Shown here: positions 33,444 through 44,200 of the stretch, piece by piece | Layout of the letters: every line of letters begins with the position of its first letter | Position numbering within the stretch: position 1 is the first letter of the stretch | Assembly (NCBI GenBank): GCA_027483645.1 | Contig: JAIXUD010000009.1 | Span: 304,814 to 368,813 of the forward strand | Length of the DNA stretch: 64,000 bases | Direction: 5' to 3' | Source of the DNA: Sphingobacteriales bacterium | GTDB taxonomy: Bacteria; Bacteroidota; Bacteroidia; Chitinophagales; CAIOSU01 | Notes under the pieces: generated by a model | The model's database searches: none | What the model saw: only the letters and a program-made list of their open reading frames with translations | Told to the model about the DNA's origin: nothing | Position numbers and translations under genes: made by a program

Positions 33444-35105
33444 ATGACCACTACCTCCCGCACGCTCAAAGCCCCAACCGGCAACCAACTTACCTGCAAA
33501 GGCTGGGTGCAAGAGGCGGCCCTGCGCATGTTGCTTAACAACCTTGACCCCGAGGTGGCCGAGCGCCCCGAAGACCTGATAGTATATGGCGGCACCGGCA
33601 AAGCAGCCCGCAACTGGGAGGCCTTTGAGCTGATAGTAAAGGCCCTGAAAGACCTTAACGACGACGAGACACTGCTGGTACAATCGGGCAAGCCGGTGGG
33701 TATATTGCCTACCCATAAAGATGCCCCGCGGGTACTGATAGCCAACAGCAACCTGGTAGGCCACTGGGCCAACTGGGAGCACTTCCGTGAGCTGGAGGCC
33801 AAGGGCTTGATGATGTATGGCCAAATGACCGCCGGTAGTTGGATATACATCGGCTCGCAAGGCATTGTGCAGGGTACTTACGAAACCTACCTATCATTGG
33901 CTACCAAGCATTTTAACGGCAGCTTAAAAGGTACCCTGAACGTAACTGCTGGCCTAGGCGGCATGGGCGGTGCACAGCCGCTCTCCATCACCATGAACGA
34001 GGGCGTATGCCTAGCTGCTGAAATTGAGGAATGGCGAGTGCTGAAACGCATTGAGACCCGCTATTTAGACGAAATGACCCACAACATTGATGAGGCTATT
34101 GACCGCGCGCTAGAAGCGAAAGCCAACGGCGAGGCTGTTTCCATTGGTGTGGTATGCAATGCCGTTGACCTGCTGCAACGCCTGCTGGATCGCAACATTA
34201 CCCCCGATACCCTAACTGACCAAACCAGTGCGCACGATGAACTGGTGGGCTACTTTCCCGAATCACTAAGCGTAGCCGAAGCCAATAGCCTTCGCGAGCG
34301 TAGCCCCGATACTTACCGTACCCGCTCGCTGGATACCATGGTAACCCACGTGGGCCTGATGCTGGAGCTACAAAGCCGCGGTGCCATTACCTTCGACTAT
34401 GGGAACAACCTGCGTGGGCAAGCATTTGCCCGTGGATTGAAAGGCGCCTTCGGTTTCCCAGGGTTTGTGCCTGCATATATAAGGCCACTTTTCTGTGAGG
34501 GCAAAGGGCCGTTCAGGTTTGTGGCTTTAAGTGGCGACCCTGAAGATATTTACACCTGCGACGAGGAACTGAAACGCCTCTTCCCTACCGATACGGGGCT
34601 GCTGCGCTGGCTGGCCATGGCCAAAGAGCGCATTGCCTTTCAAGGACTGCCTGCCCGCATTTGCTGGCTGGGTATGGGCGATAGGGAAAAGGCTGGCCTT
34701 GCCATCAATAAGCTAGTAGCCGATGGCAAAGTAAAAGCTCCAATTGTAATCGGGCGCGACCATTTGGATACCGGCTCGGTAGCATCGCCTAACCGCGAAA
34801 CGGAGGCTATGCTTGACGGCAGTGATGCGGTGGCCGACTGGCCAATACTGAACGCCCTCATCAACACCGCTGGTGGTGCCAGTTGGGTAAGCTACCACCA
34901 TGGCGGCGGGGTAGGTATTGGCTATTCATTACACGCAGGCATGGTAATAGTCGCCGACGGAACACCCGATGCCGAACGACGCTTGAAACGGGTACTACAC
35001 AACGACCCCGCCATGGGCGTTATCCGCCATGCCGATGCAGGATATGACATCGCCAAAGACACCGCCCGCAAACATCGGTTGGATATTAAGGAGCGGTTGG
35101 GGTAA
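33444..35105 (+). CDS. hutU: Urocanate hydratase
   Basis: Converts urocanate to imidazolone propionate, step two of histidine degradation, using tightly bound NAD+. The 553-residue length is standard. Visible marks: [22 protein letters not shown] near 18, [15 protein letters not shown] near 48, the GMGGAQPLS Gly-rich segment near 172 and [13 protein letters not shown]-like near 318, with the catalytic Cys region around [19 protein letters not shown] near 350 and [18 protein letters not shown] near 485. No hutH, hutI or hutG is adjacent; ftcD at 12.8 kb carries out the downstream step. Monocistronic. Confidence 0.95.
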   Translation: MTTTSRTLKAPTGNQLTCKGWVQEAALRMLLNNLDPEVAERPEDLIVYGGTGKAARNWEAFELIVKALKDLNDDETLLVQSGKPVGILPTHKDAPRVLIANSNLVGHWANWEHFRELEAKGLMMYGQMTAGSWIYIGSQGIVQGTYETYLSLATKHFNGSLKGTLNVTAGLGGMGGAQPLSITMNEGVCLAAEIEEWRVLKRIETRYLDEMTHNIDEAIDRALEAKANGEAVSIGVVCNAVDLLQRLLDRNITPDTLTDQTSAHDELVGYFPESLSVAEANSLRERSPDTYRTRSLDTMVTHVGLMLELQSRGAITFDYGNNLRGQAFARGLKGAFGFPGFVPAYIRPLFCEGKGPFRFVALSGDPEDIYTCDEELKRLFPTDTGLLRWLAMAKERIAFQGLPARICWLGMGDREKAGLAINKLVADGKVKAPIVIGRDHLDTGSVASPNRETEAMLDGSDAVADWPILNALINTAGGASWVSYHHGGGVGIGYSLHAGMVIVADGTPDAERRLKRVLHNDPAMGVIRHADAGYDIAKDTARKHRLDIKERLG

Positions 35106-35129
35106 TTGTTTTAGCTGCCTCATGTTTGA

Positions 35130-35390
35130 TGCGGTCAGACGACTACCTTTGGGCGGGTATAAACTAGCTTGTGGCTGAACATTTTAATCGGAAAGGGCGT
35201 CCGACCGCTGCAGTTAGGGAGTCCAAGGTTATCGCAAAGGTGCTTACACATGTATTTATAATTACTTCATCATAGAAAGATAGACCTCTCGGTAAATAGC
35301 GGTCGGCCACGCCTGAAGCGTGGCCTCTGCGAATGAGAGCCTCTCGATTCCTCAACTTTCTACCCGTACAACCATAGTCGTCTGACCGCA
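35130..35390. mobile_element. 260-bp non-coding element with terminal and nested inverted repeats (MITE-like)
   Basis: TGCGGTCAGACGACTA (35130-35145) is perfectly inverted at 35375-35390, and the similarity extends inwards to about 34 bp at 28 of 34 positions (GGGT-A-AAA shared). Inside, CCGACCGCT (35200-35208) pairs with AGCGGTCGG (about 35301-35309), and next to it GGCCACGC-CTGAA-GCGTGGCC forms a perfect hairpin (about 35308-35328). No ORF is supported. The layout fits either a small non-autonomous transposable element or a structured RNA gene. It occupies most of the 382 bases between hutU and the antiporter; the remaining 97 bases hold the antiporter promoter region. Confidence 0.7.
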
Positions 35391-35487
35391 ATGCTTGTAC
35401 TGATACCGAGGGACCGCATCTTTAAAAAACCCCATAATCTCCGTATCTTGCAGGCGACCAGATTGACCAAATAACCAAACGACCAGC

Positions 35488-37668
35488 ATGAAGAAGACCG
35501 GATGGTTCTATACCATAATGGTAGGCGTAACAGGCCTGCTTATTTGGCTATTGCTTACCAACGGTCCTGATGCCGCCTCCCCCTTACCCGAAGTCGGAAC
35601 CGAAATAACCAATACTAGCACCACTGTCTGGAATAGTTTCGTTACGCAATTGCACCACCCGCTGGCGATACTGTTGCTACAAATCATTACCATTATCTTG
35701 GCAGCGCGTATAATTGGCACCCTGTTCCATAAAATTGGCCAGCCAACAGTAATCGGCGAGATTGTAGCAGGTATTGCTCTAGGTCCATCATTACTAGGCT
35801 GGCTTTGGCCCGAAGCTACCCTGTTCCTTTTCCCCGCCAACTCGTTGGGCAACTTACAGTTCCTCAGCCAAATAGGCTTGTTGCTATTTATGTTCGTTAT
35901 CGGTATGGAGTTGGATATCCGCTCCATCCGCAAAAAGGCGCACGAAGCGGTAGTTATTAGCCATGCCAGTATCATCATCCCATTTGCATTGGGGGTTGGC
36001 GTTTCCTACTTTTTGTTCGAGAACTTTGCCATGCCCGGCATATCGTTCACGGCATTTGCTTTGTTTATGGGCATCAGCATGAGCATTACCGCATTTCCGG
36101 TACTGGCTCGTATTGTGCAAGAGCGGGGCCTAAGCCGCACACCGCTCGGGAACTTGGTGCTCACTTGCGCCGCAGCCGATGATGTAACCGCTTGGTGCTT
36201 GTTGGCAGGGGTAATAGCAATGGTAAACGCAGGTGGCATTGGCCCAGCATTCGCCACTATTGCGCTTTCGGTGGCCTTTGTGCTCTTTATGTTTTGGGTA
36301 GTTAAGCCCTTTTTAGCCCGCATAGCCAGTGGCCGGGTTAATAAAGAAACGGTGAACCGACCAGTAGTAGGCATCATGTTCCTTACGCTATTGGTATCTG
36401 CGTATACCTGCGAAATCATTGGCATCCATGCGTTGTTTGGGGCATTTTTGGCAGGGGTTATTATGCCCGATAGCTTCAGCTTTAAAAAAGTAATTACCGA
36501 AAAGATAGAAGACGTGGCGCTGGTATTGCTACTGCCGTTGTTCTTTGTATTTACCGGCTTACGAACCGAAATTGGCGTACTCAACACACCAGGATTGTGG
36601 CTCACCTGTTTTGGCGTAACCGCTGTGGCAGTAGCTGGTAAGTTTGGCGGCAGCACCATAGCAGCAAGGGTGCTCGGCCAAAACTGGCGCGATTCCTTGA
36701 GCATAGGAGCGCTAATGAACACCCGAGGCTTGATGGAACTAGTGGTACTCAACATTGGATACGACCTTGGTATCCTTGGGCCACAGATATTCACCATGAT
36801 GGTGTTTATGGCACTTATTACCACTTTTATGACCGGCCCAGCCCTTAGCTTGATTGGGCGCATCTGGCCTGAGAAAATTTCTGCAGCGCAATTGGCCAGC
36901 GGGCAAAGCTTAATGATATCATTCGGAAAGGCCAATATGGGGGCTAAGCTTTTGCGCTTGGTACATGCTTTTGGTGGTAATACGGGTACCAAGGTTTCGG
37001 CATTACACGTATCGCCCATTACCGATATCTCTCCCGCCGACGCTACCCTTTTTGAGGCAGATAGCTTTGCGCCCCTCCAAGAAGAATCGAAACGCTTGCA
37101 GTTGCCGGTAGAAGCCATTTACCGCGCCAATGAAGACATTGATCAAGAAATAATGGACGTTCACGACACCCTACAACCTGAGCTCCTACTAATGGGCGGT
37201 GCCGAAACCATGTTTAGGGAGCAGCCCATGGGGCTTAAGATAAGGAAGGTACTGGCGCAAGTGGAGTGTGACGTATTACTCTTTACCGATCATAGCTTTA
37301 TAGCTCCAAACCGCATTGTGGTTGCCTACTATGATGAAAACGACCTGCCCCTGCTGAAGTATGCCAATATCCTATCGCAATCGGCAGGTAGTGTGGTGAC
37401 GGTGCTGTTGCTCACCGAGAACCGGCAGGTATACGAAACGGAAATGGCTCGATGCAGCTATAGCTTTGCCACCATCGTTAAGCAAGATTTCGACCATAAA
37501 TTCCTTAGCCATTTCGACCTGTTGCTGCTTACCTCGGCTAGGTGGGAGCACATCTTTAAAGATGAAGGCCTGCATATAGATTATCTGCCTTCGGTACTGG
37601 TGCTGCAAAAAGGCAAAAAGGAGTTCCACTCGCTCAACTTACTCAATGCCCCTAGCCAAGTGGCATAA
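35488..37668 (+). CDS. Cation:proton antiporter (CPA2/KefB-like) with C-terminal USP-like domain
   Basis: A 726-residue inner-membrane protein. After one N-terminal helix and a short loop, about 12 helices (50-440) form a Na+/H+ exchanger (CPA2) domain with PTVIGEIVAGIALGPSLLG near 90, ILVIGMELD-like MFVIGMELDIRSI near 133, FPVLARIVQERGL near 195, CAAADDVTAWCLLA (the conserved Asp pair) near 230, FLAGVIMPDS near 325 and LMNTRGLMELVVLNIGYDLG near 413. The soluble C-terminus (about 475-726) resembles paired universal-stress-protein folds that bind nucleotides. It moves K+ or Na+ against protons; ion and regulator unproven. Monocistronic. Confidence 0.9.
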   Translation: MKKTGWFYTIMVGVTGLLIWLLLTNGPDAASPLPEVGTEITNTSTTVWNSFVTQLHHPLAILLLQIITIILAARIIGTLFHKIGQPTVIGEIVAGIALGPSLLGWLWPEATLFLFPANSLGNLQFLSQIGLLLFMFVIGMELDIRSIRKKAHEAVVISHASIIIPFALGVGVSYFLFENFAMPGISFTAFALFMGISMSITAFPVLARIVQERGLSRTPLGNLVLTCAAADDVTAWCLLAGVIAMVNAGGIGPAFATIALSVAFVLFMFWVVKPFLARIASGRVNKETVNRPVVGIMFLTLLVSAYTCEIIGIHALFGAFLAGVIMPDSFSFKKVITEKIEDVALVLLLPLFFVFTGLRTEIGVLNTPGLWLTCFGVTAVAVAGKFGGSTIAARVLGQNWRDSLSIGALMNTRGLMELVVLNIGYDLGILGPQIFTMMVFMALITTFMTGPALSLIGRIWPEKISAAQLASGQSLMISFGKANMGAKLLRLVHAFGGNTGTKVSALHVSPITDISPADATLFEADSFAPLQEESKRLQLPVEAIYRANEDIDQEIMDVHDTLQPELLLMGGAETMFREQPMGLKIRKVLAQVECDVLLFTDHSFIAPNRIVVAYYDENDLPLLKYANILSQSAGSVVTVLLLTENRQVYETEMARCSYSFATIVKQDFDHKFLSHFDLLLLTSARWEHIFKDEGLHIDYLPSVLVLQKGKKEFHSLNLLNAPSQVA

Positions 37669-37794
37669 CTTTGCTTTGCAAACTTTTCGTCCGAAATTAG
37701 CACAGATCAGGCTACATGATGGTACAACGGAAATATAGTATTTATATCTTCACCTGCGGCTAATCCATAGCCCGCAACTTCATAACTACTATCA

Positions 37795-38460
37795 TTGAAC
37801 CACCCTATACGTTGGCGCATAGCGCAACATTTCGAGCAGTACTGGTGGCGGCGATACCTGCACGGTAAAGATTGGCCTACCTACTACCAATGGAAGTGCG
37901 ATTATTGGAACAATCTGTTACAACAGGCTACAACCATAGCGCCAGGTTTGGGCACTGCACTGGCACAACCACAACATGTTTTGGATGCTGGCTGCGGACC
38001 CGCAGGTATCTATATGGTGCTAGAGAAACATCAGGTGACGGCCATCGACCCCTTGTTGGATACTTATGGGCACTGGCTGGAGCACTTCAAACCGGCGTCT
38101 TACCCATGGGCTACGTTCCGCAACCTGCCATTAGAGCTCTTCAAAACCCGAGAACCATTTGATGTGGTGTTTTGTATGAACGCCCTCAACCATGTAGCCG
38201 ACATACACCTTGCCACTGAAAAACTGGTTGCCGCCACCAAACCCAGCGGATGGATAGTAATGACCCTAGATGCGCACAACTACCCTGCGATGCAAAAACT
38301 TTTCGAAATAGTGCCAGGCGACATACTGCACCCCCACCAATACACGCTAGAGGGCTACTTGCAATTATTTAATTTGCACGGTTTGCAGTTACAAGGCAAC
38401 CTTAACCTACGCCCTGGCCGTTTATTCAAGCACGAAGTTCTGGTGTTTACTAAAAGATAA
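37795..38460 (+). CDS. SAM-dependent methyltransferase
   Basis: A 221-residue class I methyltransferase. Motif I is VLDAGCGPAGIYMVLEKH near 62, motif II acidic end AIDPLLDTYG near 85 and motif IV FDVVFCMNALNHVADI near 122, followed by LKPGG-like TKPSGWIVMTLDAHN near 150. The N-terminal part is rich in Trp and Arg (RIAQHFEQYWWRRYLHGKDW). Substrate unknown. The start is TTG at 37795, because an in-frame TAA lies nine bases upstream and there is no ATG before motif I. Confidence 0.82.
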   Translation: MNHPIRWRIAQHFEQYWWRRYLHGKDWPTYYQWKCDYWNNLLQQATTIAPGLGTALAQPQHVLDAGCGPAGIYMVLEKHQVTAIDPLLDTYGHWLEHFKPASYPWATFRNLPLELFKTREPFDVVFCMNALNHVADIHLATEKLVAATKPSGWIVMTLDAHNYPAMQKLFEIVPGDILHPHQYTLEGYLQLFNLHGLQLQGNLNLRPGRLFKHEVLVFTKR

Positions 38461-38558
38461 ATTTGGCATCACGCTTGTTACTATTTCCTAAACAATTTAT
38501 TTGGGCAAGCCTATACTCCCTATTAAAATAGCTTAATTTTGCACGTTCTTTTGAGTAA

Positions 38559-41087
38559 ATGATTTTGAAGCAAACACACTACCTACTAAGCTTTATCCTT
38601 GCGTCTCTACTAGCAAGCATTGGGTTGCAGGCGCAAAACACTATTATAAAGGGCCGCGTAACCGATGCAGCCACTGGCGAACCTATGCCATATACCAATG
38701 TGTATGTGGAGGGCAAGTTTATTGGTACCATGACCAATGATACTGGCTACTATGAGCTAAATGTAAACAAGCGTGCCGATACCCTTGTGGCCTCGGTAGT
38801 GGGGTATAAAGTGCTTAAAAAGCTCATCTCTACAGAAGCCACGCAGACCATCAACTTCGAAATGGAAGTAGACGCCATTTCGCTAGAAGGAGCAGTAGTA
38901 GTTGCTGGTGAAAACCCCGCCGATGTATTACTACGCCGCATAATCGCCAATAAACCATTCCTTAATACGGCGCAATTCAACACCTTACAATACGAGGCTT
39001 ACACCAAATACCAGATTGACCTAGCCGACTTTGCGCCTAAGAATATTGACGAAAGCAAACTGCTTTCTCGCTTTCCGCACTTGAAAGATTATGTGGATAC
39101 CGCTTCGGGGAGTGGCACCTCTACCCTACCCATTTTCTTTATCGAAAACATAAGCGACAACTACTTGCAAAACAACCCTAGCAAGGCTACTGAGCATGTG
39201 GTAGGCGTAAAAATGTCGGGCGTGCAAAAGCAGGATTTTATAACAACCCTGCTAGGTGGCGTAAACCAAAACCTAAATGTATACGAAAACTTAATAGCGG
39301 TAATGGGCAAAAACTTTGTGAGCCCCGTTGCCGATTATGCTTTGGGCGTGTACAAGTACACCCTATATGCCTACGACACGCTATACGTAAACGGAGAGCC
39401 GCACCTAGAGATGGCCTTTAAGCCTAAGCGTAAGGGTGAGAATACCTTTACTGGTAAAATGCTGATAAACATAAAGAGTAATGCCATCCGTAGTATTGAG
39501 ATGGAGCTATCAGAAGGGGTGAATATTGGTTTTATAGAAAAGCTATGGTTTTACAACGACTTTGAACCCTATCAACCTGATAGTACTGGCAACGATAGCA
39601 CCACATACTGGATGCCGAACCGGGAAAAACTGAAAATACAGTTTACGTACTACATTGGCGGGGAAACCAAAATCATTGGGCAGAAGAATAAGAGCTACAA
39701 AAAGGTAAAAATTAATGAGCCTATTGACGATGATGCCTGGTCGGCATTTGACGCCACGGATATTGACGAAGAAGCCTACGAACAAACCGACGAATACTGG
39801 GATACCATGCGCCACGTGGAGCTGGGCGAAACCGAAGCCGGCATTTATGATATGGTGGATAGCTTAAAGCGCACCAAGCGATTTAAGACTATATTTTTTG
39901 CCGCCCAAACCCTCACCAGCGGCTACGCCCGGGTGGCCAAGGTTATTGAATTTGGCCCCATCTCCAACACCTTTAGCATTAATGATGTGGAAGGCTTCAG
40001 GCTTCGCTTGGGTGCCCGTACTACCCCCAATTTTAGCGAGCGCATACAATTTGAGGCTTTTATAGCTTATGGTTTTAAAGATGAAAGGGTAAAGTACGGT
40101 GGCAAAACCCAGTTCATCATTTCCAGAAAACCTTGGAATAAAATAGCCATAAGCGCCTTTACCGACGTGGACCTGAAAAGCCGCAATGCCGAGGAAATGG
40201 ACTATGACAACGTGTTCAGCATATTACAAAAGAAAAACGCCGTACAGCGGTTGTACAATGTGGAGTCGTTCAAGTTTGTTTGGGATACCGAATTGCATAA
40301 AGACTTAACGGCATACTTTACGCTATTGCACCGCCGCTTTAAACCAGCTTTTGACTTTGGCTACACGAAAGAGGGCGTGGTTCGAAACGATTTAATCTCA
40401 TCCGAAGCATCGCTTTCGTTTAGGTGGCAATACCGCAGCAAGCCCTTGCCGGGCACCTTCCTGCGCGAGGCGCAGATGGCGCGGTTCTTCGGCCAGTTCC
40501 GTAAAAAGAATGAGTGGCCTATAGTGCGCCTGATGTATACTGCCGGTATACCCAACTTCCCGGATAGCGACTTTAAATACCACGACATTGCCTTTGGCCT
40601 GCAAGGCGATATACAAGCTACCGCCAAAATGAGCTTCTATTACAATGCTTGGGTAGGTAAAATTATAGGTACGGTGCCTTACCTGCTGCTGCGTAACCCT
40701 GAGGGCAACTTTAGCTACGTGCACAACAAGTACTTGTTCAACAATATGAACTTACTAGAGTTTAGTGCCGACCAATATGCTAGCCTCAACTTCCAGTGGT
40801 ACTTTGGCGGCATGTTGTTCGATAAAATACCTTGGATAAAAACACTGAAACTGCGCGAGGTAATCACCACCAACGTTTTCTATGGCAATATGAGCCAAGC
40901 AAACAGAAAGTACAATAAGCTCAATGCCTTTGATGTAGCCTACCCAGTACCTTATGTAGAGGCGGGTGTAGCCATTGAAAACATCTTCAAATTCATTAGG
41001 ATAGATTATATACATCGCCTTACCCACCTTGATAATCCTAATATTGCGAAATGGGCTATCTATGCCAGCCTTTTCATAAAAATTTAG
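38559..41087 (+). CDS. DUF5686 outer-membrane protein with carboxypeptidase-regulatory-like N-domain
   Basis: An 842-residue outer-membrane protein. Signal peptide 1-25 (ending GLQAQ), a CarboxypepD-regulatory-like plug (about 28-105: IIKGRVTDAATGEPMPYTNVYVEG and DTLVASVVGYK), then a DUF5686 region with the characteristic ADVLLRRIIANKPFLN and YEAYTKYQIDL at 125-155, ending in a beta barrel to IYASLFIKI. The family is abundant in Bacteroidota and may be TonB-linked, but lacks the canonical plug; function unknown. A -7 box TAATTTTG is at 38534-38541, 18 bases before the ATG. Confidence 0.88.
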   Translation: MILKQTHYLLSFILASLLASIGLQAQNTIIKGRVTDAATGEPMPYTNVYVEGKFIGTMTNDTGYYELNVNKRADTLVASVVGYKVLKKLISTEATQTINFEMEVDAISLEGAVVVAGENPADVLLRRIIANKPFLNTAQFNTLQYEAYTKYQIDLADFAPKNIDESKLLSRFPHLKDYVDTASGSGTSTLPIFFIENISDNYLQNNPSKATEHVVGVKMSGVQKQDFITTLLGGVNQNLNVYENLIAVMGKNFVSPVADYALGVYKYTLYAYDTLYVNGEPHLEMAFKPKRKGENTFTGKMLINIKSNAIRSIEMELSEGVNIGFIEKLWFYNDFEPYQPDSTGNDSTTYWMPNREKLKIQFTYYIGGETKIIGQKNKSYKKVKINEPIDDDAWSAFDATDIDEEAYEQTDEYWDTMRHVELGETEAGIYDMVDSLKRTKRFKTIFFAAQTLTSGYARVAKVIEFGPISNTFSINDVEGFRLRLGARTTPNFSERIQFEAFIAYGFKDERVKYGGKTQFIISRKPWNKIAISAFTDVDLKSRNAEEMDYDNVFSILQKKNAVQRLYNVESFKFVWDTELHKDLTAYFTLLHRRFKPAFDFGYTKEGVVRNDLISSEASLSFRWQYRSKPLPGTFLREAQMARFFGQFRKKNEWPIVRLMYTAGIPNFPDSDFKYHDIAFGLQGDIQATAKMSFYYNAWVGKIIGTVPYLLLRNPEGNFSYVHNKYLFNNMNLLEFSADQYASLNFQWYFGGMLFDKIPWIKTLKLREVITTNVFYGNMSQANRKYNKLNAFDVAYPVPYVEAGVAIENIFKFIRIDYIHRLTHLDNPNIAKWAIYASLFIKI

Positions 41088-41260
41088 TACATTTAGCTGC
41101 TATTTTATTCTATATTTTCATATTTATTAGCACATTTGGGTAATGTGCTGATAAAAGTCATGAAATAACTATTGATAGCTAAGTACCTTTACGACACCTA
41201 GAGCGCATATTGAATAAGATTTAACGAATGGTATTATACTGCCAGTTAACATAGCGTACT

Positions 41261-44200
41261 ATGGAACCAAGTTCTGCACAATCAGCCAGTATCGAGTTTC
41301 TGTTTAACCATACTCGAGATGTAATTTGGTCGATAGACCAAGAACGGAACCTTATTTGCAGCAATCGCGCCTTTGATGAGTTTATCGTTAATGTTACTGG
41401 CCAAACACCTAAAGTAGGCGAAAGTATTGCCTTTAAAGAATTTGGTGAGGAAAGCCTGGTGTTCTGGGAAATGCAGTATGCCCGGGTGCTAGCAGGGGAG
41501 CGGTTTTCTATTGAGCGTATTCATGATCAGAAGCCAAGCTTTTGGAATGAGATTACCTTCAACCCTATATTGGATGATAGTGGCGCGGTGGTAGGGGCCG
41601 GTTGTTTTTCAAGGGATATTTCGGTATACAAAATAAAGGAATTGGAGTTACAGCGACTACAAGAGGAGTTAGCTAACAACGAGGACCGATATAAGGCAAT
41701 GATACAAAGCAGTAGTGATATAATTCTGCTTACCGATGCGCAAGGCAACAGGACTTATGTGAGCCCTGCCATTAAAACGATGCTGGGGTACGACACTGAC
41801 GAACTGTTGGGTAAGCCCGTGTTTGACCATGTTCACCCTGATGACCTGCAAAACTTGTTGCAGACCTTTGCTGAAGCTACAGCCAATACAGAGGCACAAG
41901 TACCAGTTTTAGTGCGCTTTAAACATAAAAATGATACTTGGCGCTACCTTCACGTAAATGGCAGCAACCAGCTGGCCAACCCTGCCGTAAATGCTATGGT
42001 AGCTAATATAAGGGATGTAACGGAGCAGGTAGAAGCCCAAAAAAAGCTTGAAGAAAGTGAGAAGCTGTACCGCTCTTTGGCAGAAAACTTCCCGAACGGC
42101 AACATCGGTATACTTGATTTAAATTTAAATTTTCGCTATGCTGCCGGCGACGATATGAAGGCCTTCAACATTGAGCCCCACACCCTTATCGGTACTAATT
42201 ATATCGCCAATTTTGAGTTGGAGCATCAAGCGATGATAAAAGAAAATATGGCCCATGTGCTAAAGGGCAAGCATATTTCTTTTCAAGTTCCTTTTGCCGG
42301 CTTCATTTATATAGTAAGTGCAGCGCCCTTGTTCGATGACGAAAGCAAGGTAAAAGAAGTGCTGGTAGTTGCTCAAAACATAACCCAGCTAAAAAAAGTG
42401 GAAAATGCCCTTCGCGAAAGCGAAGAAAAATTCCGCATGTTGAGCGAGCACTCGCCAGTAGGCATTTTTCAAGTCGCACCCAATGGCTATTGCACTTGGA
42501 TGAACGAGCGCATGTGCGAGATATTCGGCTTTGAAGGAAATGAAGGTTTAGGGTTTGGTTACCTTGGCTGCTTTCATACCGACGATGCTGAACGAATAAA
42601 GAAAACGTGGATAGAATACGTAGATAGAAAAGAAACGACCCCGCTGATTACCTACCGCATAATGGGCCGCGATAGGCAAGTTAGGTGGGCCTATTCGCAA
42701 GCGGCACCGCTACGCAATACTAACGGAGAGGTGGTGGCGTACGTGGGTACTGTGGAAGATATAAGCGAGCTGAAACACTACCAAGATGAGTTGCTAGCAT
42801 CAAGAAACCAACTGGAGATAGTGCTAAGTAATATGCCCGATGGGGTACTTTTTTTTGATAACGACTGGGTGATTACCTATGTAAACGATAGCGCCATTGG
42901 AATTTTAGGAATTTCGAAGAGAGATTTGCTCGGCTGGATAATGTGGGAGCGTTTTCCAGAAGCAGTGGGCACTGAGTTTCAAAAACATTACCTAGATGCT
43001 AAAGAAAGCGATACGCCATTTAGCTACACTGGTTTTTATGCCCCGCTTAATAAATGGCTTGAACTTAGAGGAGTGCCGCACATAGAGGGCTTTCTGGTGT
43101 ACTTTAGTGACGCAACAGGGCGTAAGGAACTGGAACAGCACATGCAGCGCATTTATGAAATGTCGCCAGCCATGTTGGGTATAGTAAACGATGATTTGTA
43201 TTTCTCCAACTTTAACCCTGCCTTATCCAATGTTTTAGGATACACTAATGCCGAATTGACGGCAAAACCGTTTCACGAATTTGTACATCCTGACGACAAA
43301 AAGGTAGCAATTCGCTCAGCAAAAACTATTTTGAAAACCCAAGGCCAAACCCGCAACTACGAAAACAGGTTTATTACCAAAAGTGGCGAATACAAATGGA
43401 TATCGTGGGCAGTGTATGGCGAGCCTGAGCGCAAACTCTCCTACTTTGTGGCACAAGACATTACCGAGAAAAAGCAAGAAGAGGCTTACCTGCGCATGTT
43501 ACAATCAGTAGTTACCAATGCCAAAGATGGTGTAATAATAACCGCTGCAGAGCCATTAGACCTCCCCGGCCCGCGCATTGTTTACGTAAACGATGCTTTT
43601 ACCCGCATAACTGGCTACGCAGCCGAGGAGGCCATAGGCCAAACCCCGCGGATGCTGCAAGGCCCCAAAACTGACTACAACGAGCTGAGGAAGTTAAAGG
43701 AATCTTTAAACACCTTGCAACCTTGCAGCATTGAAGTAATAAACTACCAAAAAAACGGAAGCCCTTATTGGATAAATATAACAGCAGTGCCGGTACTAAA
43801 CAAGCACGGCCAGGCTACCCACTTTATAAGCATACAGCGAGATGTAACGGAGGCCAAAAACGCCCAGCAAAAGCTGCAGTTGTTTGCGCGCCAGCAAGAA
43901 AATCTAGCCCTGCTTGGATTTTCAATGGTGACAGTTGATGACTTGGAAACAATTTACCGAACCTGTGTGGCAACAATAATGCTTACTATTGAAGTGGAGA
44001 TTGTAGTAATAGCAATTTTGGATGCCCACAACAATAAAGTAAAGCAAGCCTTTTGTACCGGCATAGCCAATGATGATTGCAACGATGTTGATACACACGA
44101 AGATTCGCCCACTGGCTTTTGCCTAAAAGTTGGTAAAGAACTGGTGGTGAGCGATTATGAAGGGCACCCGAGGGTGAAACCTACCGGTGCATTAAAAAAA

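Noticed and set aside
32853-33860. 335-codon open frame on the minus strand
   Set aside because: Only its last 138 codons (from 33269) are protein-like and match DUF4259; the first part is antisense to hutU with low-complexity shadow sequence.
33444-35105. A full hut operon around hutU
   Set aside because: Neighbours are a DUF4259 gene and an antiporter; no hutH, hutI or hutG was found in the window.
35130-35390. Complete insertion sequence
   Set aside because: The element has terminal repeats but is only 260 bp and has no transposase frame, so it is listed only as MITE-like.
36006-37118. 370-codon minus-strand frame over the antiporter gene
   Set aside because: Composition is that of an antisense shadow; the plus-strand antiporter has all family motifs.
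43498-43870. Photoactive LOV domain in the histidine kinase
   Set aside because: The LOV-like motif reads GQTPRMLQG, without the conserved cysteine needed for the photocycle.
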